In this document: piece by piece, positions 53,033 to 61,653 of the stretch | Layout: each line of letters starts with the position of its first letter | Numbering within the stretch: the first letter of the stretch is position 1 | Source: Cyclobacteriaceae bacterium | GTDB taxonomy: Bacteria > Bacteroidota > Bacteroidia > Cytophagales > Cyclobacteriaceae | Length of the DNA stretch: 64,000 nt | NCBI GenBank assembly: GCA_016786495.1 | Contig: JAEUUJ010000083.1 | Span: 1-64,000 of the forward strand | Direction: 5' to 3' | The notes under the pieces: generated by a model | What the model was told of the DNA's origin: nothing | Databases searched by the model: none | Seen by the model: only the letters and a program-made list of their open reading frames with translations | Position numbers and translations under genes: made by a program

Positions 53033-54547
53033 ATGAAACAAGCAAAAACCCTTGGCGAGCTTAAAGCTTCCGGCTATCAATCCAAATCCATTAAAACTGA
53101 GCTTCGCGAGAACCTCATCAAAAAGTTAAAGAATAAAGAAACAGTCTTCCAGGGCATTTGGGGCTACGAAGAAACCGTTATTCCGGATTTGGAACGTGCC
53201 ATCCTCGCGGGGCATGACGTCAATCTGTTGGGCTTGCGCGGACAGGCAAAAACACGCCTCGCCCGTTTGATGGTGCAATTGCTTGACGAATACATTCCGG
53301 TAGTAGAAGGTTCGGAACTGAATGATGATCCGCTTCAGCCGCTGTCGCGATATGCAAAAGACAAGCTTGCAGAATTGGGCGATAACACCCCGATCGCATG
53401 GTTGCACCGCGATGAACGTTATTCCGAAAAACTGGCTACACCCGATGTTTCCATTGCCGATTTGATCGGTGACGTAGACCCGATTAAAGCTGCTTCCCTG
53501 AAACTCCCATACTCCGATGAGCGCGTAATTCATTTCGGATTGATCCCGCGTTCTAACCGCAGCATTTTCGTGATTAACGAACTTCCCGATTTACAGGCGC
53601 GAATTCAGGTGGCGCTGTTCAACATTCTTCAGGAAGGTGATATCCAGATTCGTGGCTTTAAGATTCGCATGCCGCTGGATTTACAATTTGTCTTTACTGC
53701 CAACCCGGAAGACTATACTAACCGCGGAAGCATTGTAACGCCCCTGAAAGATCGTATCGATAGTCAGATCATAACACACTATCCGAAAACACTCGACATC
53801 GGGAAACGAATTACCCAACAGGAAGCCAACCTGAAACCCGAACAAAAAGCGATTACCGTTCACGAACTGGCAAAAGACCTGATCGAACAAATTGCATTCG
53901 AGGCACGCAAAAGTGAGTTCATTGATGCGAAGAGCGGTGTCTCAGCCCGATTGACTATCTCTGCCTATGAAAACCTGGTGGCTGCTGCCGAGCGCAGGAG
54001 CATCATTAACAATGAAAAGAATGCATCCATCCGCGTAAGCGACTTCATCGGGGTGGTTCCTGCCATAACGGGTAAAGTTGAACTGGTTTACGAAGGCGAG
54101 CAGGAAGGACCCGGCATCGTGGCGCAGAACCTGATTGGAAAAGCTATCCGCACACAATTCATGAACTACTTCCCTGATCCTGATAAATTCAGGAAACAGA
54201 AAGAGAAAAGTCCGTATAAAAAGATTGCCGACTGGTTCAGCGAAGGAAACAAAATCGACCTGCTGCACGACATGAACCAAGCCGACTTTGAAAAGGCATT
54301 GAAAAGTGTTCCCGGTTTGGCCGATCTGATCAAAGAATATCAAAAGGCTCAACCCGATGCCGTAAAACTGTTCCTCATGGAGTTTGCGTTGCATGGACTG
54401 GCCGAGTACAGCCTGATCAGCAAACACAACCTGACCGCCGGAAACCAGTTCAAGGATTTACTGAGCAGCATGTTCACCCTGCCGAAGAACTTCTCGGAAG
54501 ATGATGAGGATGATGACGAAACGTTGAGTGGCGGAAGAAAGCGTTGA
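53033..54547 (+). CDS. MoxR/Mg-chelatase I-like AAA+ ATPase
   Basis: The 504-residue protein has Walker A GLRGQAKT (67-74; the usual glycine before K-T is Ala here) and Walker B-like IFVINEL, where the catalytic Asp appears as Asn. The ANPEDYTNRG segment follows (about 223-232). The ATPase fold is recognisable from the IGDVDPIKAAS and SRLKDRIDSQI type motifs. The C-terminus ends in an acidic run (EDDEDDDETLSGG). It likely works with the upstream VWA protein. Whether it hydrolyses ATP normally is uncertain given the Asn. Confidence 0.82.
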   Translation: MKQAKTLGELKASGYQSKSIKTELRENLIKKLKNKETVFQGIWGYEETVIPDLERAILAGHDVNLLGLRGQAKTRLARLMVQLLDEYIPVVEGSELNDDPLQPLSRYAKDKLAELGDNTPIAWLHRDERYSEKLATPDVSIADLIGDVDPIKAASLKLPYSDERVIHFGLIPRSNRSIFVINELPDLQARIQVALFNILQEGDIQIRGFKIRMPLDLQFVFTANPEDYTNRGSIVTPLKDRIDSQIITHYPKTLDIGKRITQQEANLKPEQKAITVHELAKDLIEQIAFEARKSEFIDAKSGVSARLTISAYENLVAAAERRSIINNEKNASIRVSDFIGVVPAITGKVELVYEGEQEGPGIVAQNLIGKAIRTQFMNYFPDPDKFRKQKEKSPYKKIADWFSEGNKIDLLHDMNQADFEKALKSVPGLADLIKEYQKAQPDAVKLFLMEFALHGLAEYSLISKHNLTAGNQFKDLLSSMFTLPKNFSEDDEDDDETLSGGRKR

Positions 54548-54741
54548 CACACCGTTTGTCATTTGTAGAGTTAGCCGGGGCGTGTCTTACGAACGTTGTG
54601 CAGGAGTATTAGAGGCGTCAAGGTGACTTAACACTTCCTTAACGAGGGACGTTAAAGGTATAAAAAAAATTCACTTTTTATCCTCTTTCAAGTTCGCACG
54701 GGTTTTCAGTACATTTAGTCAACCAAGTTCTTTGTGCAGGT

Positions 54742-56085
54742 ATGTCGAAAACCCAAAAGGAGAAGAAGATCTTCGTGCTGGATACTTCTGTAATTATCTA
54801 TGAACACAATTCCATCCTCAATTTTGCCGAACACGATATAGGAATTCCGATTACCGTCCTCGAGGAACTCGACAATTTTAAAAAAGGCAACGACACCAAG
54901 AATTTTGAGGCACGGGAGTTCATTCGCCTGATCGACAAGCTTGCTAAGGGCCAGATGCTTCATAACTGGAACCCGCTCAACGGCAAAAGCAAGGGAAATT
55001 TCAAAGTCATCATGGATACCAGCGGCACCGAGCGGCTGGATGCCAATAAAGTTTTCAACGAAGACAAAGCCGATCACCGGATCCTGAATGCCGCGCTTTC
55101 GCTTCAAAAGGAGGAAAAAGGCCGCCGGGTTATCCTGGTTTCCAAAGACGTAAACCTTCGCCTGAAGGCGATGTCGCTCGGCCTGCTTGCGGAAGACTAC
55201 ACAACGGGTAAGGTTCAGAACATTTCTTCGCTCTACACGGGTCGTACCGTAATCGAGGATGTTGATTCAAATATGATCAACCTCCTCTACGACAAAGGGT
55301 ATTGCCCGCCCAAAGAGATTCTGGGCAAGCTTGAACCCGAGAAGAATCACTTCTATATTCTGAAAAGCGGAAAGAAGTCGGTACTGGCCTACTACAATCC
55401 GTACAACGAGATGATCGAGCAGGTTGAAAAGCGCTCGGTGTATGGAATTAAGCCCCGCAATGCCGAACAGACCTTTGCCATACATGCGGTGATGAAGCCT
55501 GAAATTAAACTGGTGTCAATTCAGGGTGTAGCCGGTACCGGAAAAACATTGCTTGCCCTGGCGGGAGCCCTCGAGCAGAAGCGCGAGTTCAAGCAAATCT
55601 ATCTGGCAAGGCCGATTGTTCCCCTGAGTAACAAAGACATTGGCTACCTGCCGGGCGACATCAAGTCGAAGCTCAATCCATACATGGAACCGCTTTGGGA
55701 CAACCTGAAGTATATCCAAAATCAATACAGCGAAACCGACAAAGAATATTCAAAGATCACCGAGATGGTGAATCAGGAAAAGCTGGTGATCACGCCCCTG
55801 GCGTACATCCGCGGAAGAAGCCTTTCAAACATCTGCTTTATTGTGGATGAAGCGCAGAACCTGACACCCCATGAAGTAAAAACAATTATTACCCGCGCAG
55901 GTGAAAACACCAAGTTCATTTTTACGGGCGACATTTATCAGATTGATACGCCTTACCTCGATTCTCAAAGTAACGGCCTTTCGTACCTGATCGACCGGTT
56001 AAAGAACCACGAATTGTATGCGCACATCACGCTTGAGAAAGGTGAACGTTCGGAGCTGGCAAACCTCGCCAACCACCTCTTGTAA
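54742..56085 (+). CDS. phoH2: PhoH2: PIN-domain RNase fused to PhoH helicase
   Basis: Residues 1-150 are a PIN-type nuclease (D14 and E42, VLDTSVII and VLEELDNF). The PhoH ATPase follows with Walker A GVAGTGKT (262-269) and Walker B ICFIVDEAQNL (near 370). Relatives degrade RNA in an ATP-driven manner. The 447-residue length matches PhoH2. The preceding 194 nt (54548-54741) show no gene. A bidirectional terminator follows. Confidence 0.92.
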   Translation: MSKTQKEKKIFVLDTSVIIYEHNSILNFAEHDIGIPITVLEELDNFKKGNDTKNFEAREFIRLIDKLAKGQMLHNWNPLNGKSKGNFKVIMDTSGTERLDANKVFNEDKADHRILNAALSLQKEEKGRRVILVSKDVNLRLKAMSLGLLAEDYTTGKVQNISSLYTGRTVIEDVDSNMINLLYDKGYCPPKEILGKLEPEKNHFYILKSGKKSVLAYYNPYNEMIEQVEKRSVYGIKPRNAEQTFAIHAVMKPEIKLVSIQGVAGTGKTLLALAGALEQKREFKQIYLARPIVPLSNKDIGYLPGDIKSKLNPYMEPLWDNLKYIQNQYSETDKEYSKITEMVNQEKLVITPLAYIRGRSLSNICFIVDEAQNLTPHEVKTIITRAGENTKFIFTGDIYQIDTPYLDSQSNGLSYLIDRLKNHELYAHITLEKGERSELANLANHLL

Positions 56086-56103
56086 CTGAACCGTGCTAAA
56101 AGC

Positions 56104-56131
56104 AAAAGGGATGCTGTTGCATCCCTTTTTT
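56104..56131. terminator. Bidirectional terminator between phoH2 and sucD
   Basis: AAAAGGGATGC (56104-56114) and GCATCCCTTTT (56119-56129) form a perfect 11-bp stem with loop TGTT and T6. On the opposite strand a T-run also follows. Confidence 0.92.
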
Positions 56132-56149
56132 ATTTGCAGTTACTATTAC

Positions 56150-57031
56150 TTACTTCTTCTTTAACACCTTCACGATTGTATCCCCGATTTCAGCCGGTGA
56201 TTCAACTACGTGGATGCCGCATTCGCGCATAATTTTCATTTTCGCTGCGGCAGTATCTTCTGCTCCGCCAATGATCGCACCGGCATGGCCCATTCGTCTT
56301 CCCGGAGGAGCTGTTTGTCCGGCAATGAATCCAACTACCGGTTTCTTGTTTCCGGTTTCTTTGATCCAGCGTGCTGCAGTTGGTTCATAGTTACCACCAA
56401 TCTCACCAATCATCACGATTGCATCTGTTTCAGGATCGTTCATGAGCAATTCAACCGCATCTTTTGTAGGTGTTCCGATAATCGGGTCGCCCCCGATACC
56501 GATGGCCGTTGATATTCCCAAGCCTGCCTTAACAATTTGGTCGGCCGCCTCATAGGTTAACGTTCCTGATTTGGATACGACTCCGATCCGGCCCTTCTTA
56601 AACACGAAGCCCGGCATGATACCTACCTTAGCCTCGCCCGGAGTTATCACCCCCGGACAGTTCGGCCCGATCAGCACCACATCTTTTTTATTTTTGAGGT
56701 ATTTCTTGGCCACCATCATATCCTTCACAGGGATACCTTCGGTAATGGTGATTACTACCTTAATACCAGCCTCCGTTGCCTCCATAATCGCATCCGCTGC
56801 AAAAGCCGGGGGCACAAAAATGATCGTAACATCCGCACCGGTTTTTTCAACCGCTTCCTTTACCGTGTTGAATACCGGGCGACCGAGGTGTTCGGTGCCA
56901 CCCTTTCCAGGTGTTACCCCGCCTACTACGTTGGTACCATATTCGATCATCTGGCCGGCATGGAAAGACCCTTCCGATCCGGTGAAGCCCTGCACAATTA
57001 CACGGGAATTTTTATTTACTAATACGCTCAT
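56150..57031 (-). CDS. sucD: Succinyl-CoA synthetase alpha subunit
   Basis: SucD with SucC interconverts succinyl-CoA and succinate with substrate-level phosphorylation. The 293-residue protein has the CoA-binding N-terminus ([19 protein letters not shown]), the [10 protein letters not shown] segment and the phosphohistidine H249 (GHAGAIIGG). sucC is not adjacent. It has its own promoter (57052-57082). Confidence 0.97.
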   Translation of the reverse strand: MSVLVNKNSRVIVQGFTGSEGSFHAGQMIEYGTNVVGGVTPGKGGTEHLGRPVFNTVKEAVEKTGADVTIIFVPPAFAADAIMEATEAGIKVVITITEGIPVKDMMVAKKYLKNKKDVVLIGPNCPGVITPGEAKVGIMPGFVFKKGRIGVVSKSGTLTYEAADQIVKAGLGISTAIGIGGDPIIGTPTKDAVELLMNDPETDAIVMIGEIGGNYEPTAARWIKETGNKKPVVGFIAGQTAPPGRRMGHAGAIIGGAEDTAAAKMKIMRECGIHVVESPAEIGDTIVKVLKKK

Positions 57032-57051
57032 GGAGGTGTTTTTGAACCCTA

Positions 57052-57082
57052 CAAAAATAGGATATAAAACGGCTCTGCCAAA
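57052..57082 (-). promoter_or_regulatory. Promoter of sucD
   Basis: On the minus strand TTTG (57082-57079) and TATTTTTG (57059-57052) are exactly 19 nt apart, a full match to the Bacteroidota TTTG-N19-TAnnTTTG consensus. The sucD ATG is at 57031, 20 nt after the -7 element. Confidence 0.8.
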
Positions 57083-57098
57083 CGTGTTTTTAAAACAG

Positions 57099-57132
57099 AA
57101 AGGCCCGACTTACGCGTGTAAATCAGGCCTTT
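57099..57132 (-). terminator. Terminator downstream of the FecR-like pair
   Basis: AAAGGCC c GA (57099-57108) and TC a GGCCTTT (57123-57132) pair over 9 of 10 positions. On the minus strand a T-rich tail (ctgttttaaaa) follows. It separates the CHASE2/FecR-like unit from the sucD promoter. Confidence 0.75.
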
Positions 57133-57151
57133 ATGATTCGGTTGAAAAGAT

Positions 57152-58045
57152 TTATTTGAACTCCATACGTTTCAGGAATTCGGCATACGCATTTTTATAA
57201 AGTTCTACATCCGGAGCCTTCCTATAGGCTTCATGATAAGCCGTTAACGCATCTACCAGAAGTAAATTCTCCTCGTAAAATCCAGCGAGCACATACTGAG
57301 TCAACGCAGATGAGCGATCCATAGAAGGATCTAACTGAGCCATCAGGCTGTCAATTTTTGTTCGGTCATCTTTTTGAAGTCGCTTAACAATATAATTCTT
57401 CGAGCCGGCTCCGGGTTTGTCCTTGGCAACAATCCGCACCATTACCTGCGGCTCACGTTTAAATTTATCGTCATTTAAGGAAATTGTCACGAACGATTCA
57501 GTTGCATCAATTCGCGCAATGTCTTCTTCCATCAAATTGGAGAAAATAACCTGGTAAGGACCTTTCACGTTGTTCGTTGACCATGCAATGGTAACCTGAT
57601 CCCCATATGCCTTCGACAAATCCGACTCAGGAAGGAAAGCAAGAATCACATCTTTGGGCACAACCGGTCCACGGTGTACAGCTCCCGTTGCCGAAAGTCT
57701 GTTCTTTTTTTGCTGTTCGCTGCTGAGAATAAAATCAGTGTACTTATTAATAACACTGGTTCCCGGGTTCACTTTTGCAACCAGGTCAGAAACTTTAAAG
57801 GTTTTTGCCTCGCGAACCTCAAGAGGCTTACCGCTCGCGTGGATCAGTCCAAGATAGGCGTTTTCGCCAACCTTAACTTCGTCTGTCGGTTTCAGCGAAG
57901 CCCCAACCTTTATCGTCTGCCAATTATTATCATTTTTTACTTCTGTTTTTCCCTTACTCACCAGCACTTTGAAAGCGTACGTTTGGGCAAACAGCAATTG
58001 ATTCACGAAAAGAAAAGCCAAGACAAAAAATAAACGAATTTTCAT
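57152..58045 (-). CDS. Secreted FecR-like protein A (paralogue of B)
   Basis: Signal peptide (FFVLAFLFVNQLLFAQ), then a FecR-like region (about 25-115: VSKGKTEVKNDNNWQTIKVGASLKPTDEV and EVREAKTFKVSDL), a short linker with RLSATGAVHRGP, then a beta-rich region. It ends with a TPR-like unit (LAGFYEENLLLVDALTAYHEAYRKAPDVELYKNAYAEFL). It is paralogous to the next gene upstream, sharing long identical stretches such as LEVREA, NKYTDFILSS and KKNRLSATGAVHRG. The family name is uncertain. Last gene of a CHASE2 unit. Confidence 0.7.
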   Translation of the reverse strand: MKIRLFFVLAFLFVNQLLFAQTYAFKVLVSKGKTEVKNDNNWQTIKVGASLKPTDEVKVGENAYLGLIHASGKPLEVREAKTFKVSDLVAKVNPGTSVINKYTDFILSSEQQKKNRLSATGAVHRGPVVPKDVILAFLPESDLSKAYGDQVTIAWSTNNVKGPYQVIFSNLMEEDIARIDATESFVTISLNDDKFKREPQVMVRIVAKDKPGAGSKNYIVKRLQKDDRTKIDSLMAQLDPSMDRSSALTQYVLAGFYEENLLLVDALTAYHEAYRKAPDVELYKNAYAEFLKRMEFK

Positions 58046-58119
58046 GTAGTTAATTGGGTTGTGGGTTAAAGCAAAAGAGCCGCAACAGCAGCTCTTTCAT
58101 GATGCTGTTATATAAAAAA

Positions 58120-59028
58120 TTATTTCTTGATGTTGTTTCTGATCAAAAAGTCATCATACGCTTCCTGGTATGAAGTTACTTCGGGTTCCAGTTTAATTGC
58201 TTTCTCATACGCTGCTATGGCATCAATCAACAGATGATTATTTTCATAGAAGCCTGCCAAAATCAATTGTTGCATGGCTGATTCTTCAGTCACTTCGCTC
58301 ACTACTGTTTTCAATTCAGCATTGAGTTTCTCTGCATTCTTTGCATCCAATGCCTGAATAACAAATCTCTTTGAGTCCTGCTTCGCATTTGCCTTTGAGA
58401 GCACCTGCAACACCAGACCTTTTGAGAATGGATCTCCGGGAACATTAAACTTGTACTTGGGATCTTTCACATCGATACTCACGGTTTTCTCAGCTGTTTC
58501 GATTCTGGCGAGTTCTTCATCCGCCATATTCAAAACAACAATTACATAAGGACCCGGAACGGTTGTCGTCCAGCTAACAACGGCCACGTTGTTCATGATG
58601 GATGTTTGGTTCTCAGGCAAGTGAACATTGATCTCGCTTGGATCACCGCGGTGAACAGCTCCCGTTGCGCTAAGGCGGTTTTTCTTGGTCTCAGCGTTTG
58701 AACTTAAAATGAAGTCGGTGTATTTGTTAACAACACTAGAACCGGCAGCAATCTTCTTTGTAAGATCAGCGACTTTATAGTTCCCTGCCTCGCGAACCTC
58801 CAACGGCTTGCCCTGGGCAGAGATCAATCCGAGATAAGCGTTATCAGCAAGTTTTACTTCGTCAGTTGACTTCAGACTTGAACCGGTCTTAATAGGCTGC
58901 CACGTGTCTCCGGTCTTCACTTCATTCGAGCCTTTGTTCGCCATCACTTTAAAGGCATAGTCTTGAGAAAATGCCGTTGAGGTGATAAAAAGAAGCGCAA
59001 CTATAGCGGTTAACTTTCTGGTTTTCAT
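58120..59028 (-). CDS. Secreted FecR-like protein B (paralogue of A)
   Basis: A 302-residue protein with signal peptide (AIVALLFITSTAFSQ), the same FecR-like unit (VMANKGSNEVKTGDTWQPIKTGSSLKSTDEVKLADNAYLGLI), the same RLSATGAVHRG linker and a C-terminal helical pair (YEKAIKLEPEVTSYQEAYDDFL). The ATG at 59028 replaces an upstream extension without signal-peptide logic. It follows the CHASE2 gene by 47 nt, with protein A 74 nt further on. Likely a tandem duplication. Confidence 0.7.
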   Translation of the reverse strand: MKTRKLTAIVALLFITSTAFSQDYAFKVMANKGSNEVKTGDTWQPIKTGSSLKSTDEVKLADNAYLGLISAQGKPLEVREAGNYKVADLTKKIAAGSSVVNKYTDFILSSNAETKKNRLSATGAVHRGDPSEINVHLPENQTSIMNNVAVVSWTTTVPGPYVIVVLNMADEELARIETAEKTVSIDVKDPKYKFNVPGDPFSKGLVLQVLSKANAKQDSKRFVIQALDAKNAEKLNAELKTVVSEVTEESAMQQLILAGFYENNHLLIDAIAAYEKAIKLEPEVTSYQEAYDDFLIRNNIKK

Positions 59029-59075
59029 GGGTTTGGAAACTGATTTATAGGGCAAATTTACTAAATAATCCGAAC

Positions 59076-60392
59076 TCAGGGCGTTAATACCCGCTTCCTC
59101 CTTTTGGTAATCCACCGTCTCCGTTTAATGGTCTGAAACAGCGTTTTTACGACAGATTCGTAGATTTCATAGCAGGTTCCCACCAAGGCCAACGCTGCCA
59201 GCGTAATGGTCAGATTCAGCTTAAAATTTGCCAAACTGAACACGTACACCATAACAAACGTAAAAAGCAAGATTTGAACCAGCTGGAGTACAATACTAAG
59301 GGCATCGAACCATTTCGGAATCTTTAGATGAATAAGCGAAAACAATGCCACATTCAGGAAACAGACTATGATGGCAATTGCCCATTGCTGCCAAACTGCG
59401 AGTTGATCGACATAGTCTTCGTCCAAAATCATTGACACTGCATTGGCGTGAACCACTACCCCGTACATGTCGGGTCGTGTTTTGCCAGCATAATTTTTAT
59501 TTAAAGGTGTTATAAACTTATCGTCCCAAGAAGTATCCCGTAGCGTCTCTCCCAAAAAACCCATAATCACAATTTTGTCCTTAATCATACTTCCCACGAA
59601 CATACTCGTATCAAGCGCCTGTTCACAATCCAGCACTGCATACCGACCGGCAAAGTTCGAAGCGCCATACCAGTCGACTATATTGCCACGATAGTTAATC
59701 GCTTCGAGAAAGTTTCCGCGATCCAGAAACCTACGTGTTTTAACAGAATCGTAGAGCATCGCAATTCTGACAGAAAATGCAAGCTCAGGATTTCCGTTAA
59801 CCGTGATGGTGGGATTTAGGGCGCGACAAACTTTTAGATCTTCCTGATTTTCGGCATCTGTGTCTAAGTTTACAAAGCCTTCGTATGCATCCTGCCGGAG
59901 GTAGTCATCGGTATGCTCCAGCGAATCATAAATTTGAACGTCCCCCAATTCACGGACAAGCTTTTTAGTCTGCCACAATTTATGCGCAAGTACCATCCGA
60001 CCTTGAGCTTGTCGCACCGCCTCACCAAAAATCATATTCCCCAACGTATCGTACAACCCAGGGCAACTGATCGAGTCCGTAAATCCGCCATCGCACGCAA
60101 ATATGATGTCAAGTGCAATTACCTTTGGTTTAAAGTGGTTGAGCGTTAATATCTGCTGACCGATTTCTCCCCGCGAAAGCTTTCCGATGTTAACGATGAC
60201 GATGTTCGTATCCAATGGTGGATCTTCACGAAGTTGTGAAAAGGCAATGTCCGTCATTTCCATGTCTCCCAAAGCCTTCCCCAAGGGATCGAACGCGTTA
60301 AAAATAGCAAGAGTTGTAATGCCATACAGACCGCCTAATACAGCAAAAACAAACGCGGTTGCGATCACACAGTCTATCCAAAACTTTTTCAT
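59076..60392 (-). CDS. CHASE2-domain membrane protein without an output domain
   Basis: The 438-residue protein has a membrane helix near the N-terminus (IATAFVFAVLGGLYG), a large extracytoplasmic CHASE2-like domain (about 35-330, with VIVNIGKLSRGEIGQQILTL and KVIALDIIFACDGG), then three helices (FLNVALFSLIHL, LVQILLFTFVMVYVFSLA, ITLAALALVGTCYEIY) and a short basic tail ending RRRWITKRRKRVLTP. No kinase, cyclase or phosphatase follows, although CHASE2 usually serves as a sensor for such outputs. The two FecR-like proteins follow in the same unit. A start 33 nt upstream is also possible. Confidence 0.8.
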   Translation of the reverse strand: MKKFWIDCVIATAFVFAVLGGLYGITTLAIFNAFDPLGKALGDMEMTDIAFSQLREDPPLDTNIVIVNIGKLSRGEIGQQILTLNHFKPKVIALDIIFACDGGFTDSISCPGLYDTLGNMIFGEAVRQAQGRMVLAHKLWQTKKLVRELGDVQIYDSLEHTDDYLRQDAYEGFVNLDTDAENQEDLKVCRALNPTITVNGNPELAFSVRIAMLYDSVKTRRFLDRGNFLEAINYRGNIVDWYGASNFAGRYAVLDCEQALDTSMFVGSMIKDKIVIMGFLGETLRDTSWDDKFITPLNKNYAGKTRPDMYGVVVHANAVSMILDEDYVDQLAVWQQWAIAIIVCFLNVALFSLIHLKIPKWFDALSIVLQLVQILLFTFVMVYVFSLANFKLNLTITLAALALVGTCYEIYESVVKTLFQTIKRRRWITKRRKRVLTP

Positions 60393-60444
60393 GGGGGTAC
60401 GGTAAGTATCCCTAAATTTAGGCATTTAGGTCAAAAAATATTAC

Positions 60445-61440
60445 GTGAAACAGCGCCTGTCAACCGAGGAATATGCTGCCGGAGTCGCTGCCGGTGACCG
60501 GATCATTCTGGCCAAAGCCATCAGTTTGGCCGAAAGCAGTCTTCCCGAAGATCAGGAGCAGGCCCTGGCATTAATTTCAAAACTCACGCCCTCCAAAAAC
60601 TCCATCCGCATTGGCATCACCGGAGTTCCGGGTGTGGGTAAGAGCACCTTTATTGAAGCATTCGGAAAGTATATTACTTCCCTGAATAAAAAACTGGCGG
60701 TATTAACAATCGATCCAAGCAGTCAGGTTACGAAAGGAAGCATTCTTGGTGATAAAACACGCATGGATGAACTTTCTAAAAATCCGCTTGCCTTCATCCG
60801 GCCTACAGCATCCGGCAACACACTTGGCGGAACAGGTTCGAAAACACGCGAATCCATTTTACTGTGTGAAGCGGCAGGGTATGACGTAATTCTTGTTGAA
60901 ACGGTCGGTGTGGGCCAATCCGAAACGAGTGTTAAAAATCTGGTCGACTTCTTTCTGCTGCTCATGCTGGCCGGGGCAGGAGATGAACTTCAGGGTATCA
61001 AAAAAGGTATCATGGAAATGGCCGACACCATACTCATTACAAAGGCCGATGGTGATAACCTGAAGCGGGCACGCGAGGCGCAGGCCGATTACCAGCATGC
61101 GCTGAATTTATTTAGCGACAACCAATCCGGTTGGAAGCCCAACGTATTGACGTGCTCGGCTTTGAACGGAACAGGCATCCGGGAGGTGTGGCACACCATC
61201 GAACTGTTCCGGGATCAGCTAACGCAAAATGGATACCTGGATGTCCAGCGCAACGCACAACGGATCACGGCGTTTCACGAATCGTTCGAGCACCTGCTGA
61301 AAAACGAATTATCCAAATTCCCGGGTCTTCGGGAAAAGGCTGAGGCACTCGAGGAACAGGTCGCAAAACAGGGCTTGCCTCCACATCGGGCCGCTGCCAA
61401 ATTGATAACACTTTACCGCGAAGCGGTTAAAAAATCCTAA
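60445..61440 (+). CDS. meaB: MeaB/ArgK-type GTPase of methylmalonyl-CoA mutase
   Basis: The 331-residue G3E GTPase has Walker A GVPGVGKS (60-67), TIDPSS near 90, and the GNTLGG and VGVGQSE motifs of the MeaB/MMAA family. MeaB protects and reloads B12-dependent methylmalonyl-CoA mutase. The mutase itself is not in this window. The start is GTG at 60445. It is divergent from the CHASE2 gene, and its end overlaps a small opposite-strand gene by 4 nt. Confidence 0.93.
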   Translation: MKQRLSTEEYAAGVAAGDRIILAKAISLAESSLPEDQEQALALISKLTPSKNSIRIGITGVPGVGKSTFIEAFGKYITSLNKKLAVLTIDPSSQVTKGSILGDKTRMDELSKNPLAFIRPTASGNTLGGTGSKTRESILLCEAAGYDVILVETVGVGQSETSVKNLVDFFLLLMLAGAGDELQGIKKGIMEMADTILITKADGDNLKRAREAQADYQHALNLFSDNQSGWKPNVLTCSALNGTGIREVWHTIELFRDQLTQNGYLDVQRNAQRITAFHESFEHLLKNELSKFPGLREKAEALEEQVAKQGLPPHRAAAKLITLYREAVKKS

Positions 61441-61595
61441 TCCTTCTTCCTGAAACCATAAGGGCAGTGGCGACAGCCGCTTTTGCAACAGTACCCGCGT
61501 TTTCGATGATAGGCTTCCGTAAAAACGAGCAGGCCGTTTTCGAAATAGTAATCTTCCGTAGCATTATCCTTCGGCTTTTCCTTTTCCTTCGACAT
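61437..61595 (-). CDS. Small cysteine-rich DUF5522-like protein (52 aa)
   Basis: Easily overlooked because of its length, but convincing: ATG at 61595, charged N-terminus (MSKEKEKPKDNATEDYY), then FENGLLVFTEAYHRKRGYC and the cysteine cluster CCKSGCRHCPYGF. A CCxxxCxHCPYG ending of this kind is typical of short DUF5522-like proteins, possibly metal-binding. It lies in the 213-nt interval between meaB and the binding-protein gene, opposite to both, overlapping the meaB stop. Confidence 0.7.
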   Translation of the reverse strand: MSKEKEKPKDNATEDYYFENGLLVFTEAYHRKRGYCCKSGCRHCPYGFRKKD

Positions 61596-61653
61596 AGATC
61601 AGCGTGTGATTAAAGGTATCAAAGATTAAACAGAATTAAAGTATCATTGCGAT

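Noticed and set aside
54548-54741. Hidden gene in the spacer before phoH2
   Set aside because: I scanned the rightward frames and found only peptides shorter than 20 codons; a glance at the leftward strand showed nothing convincing.
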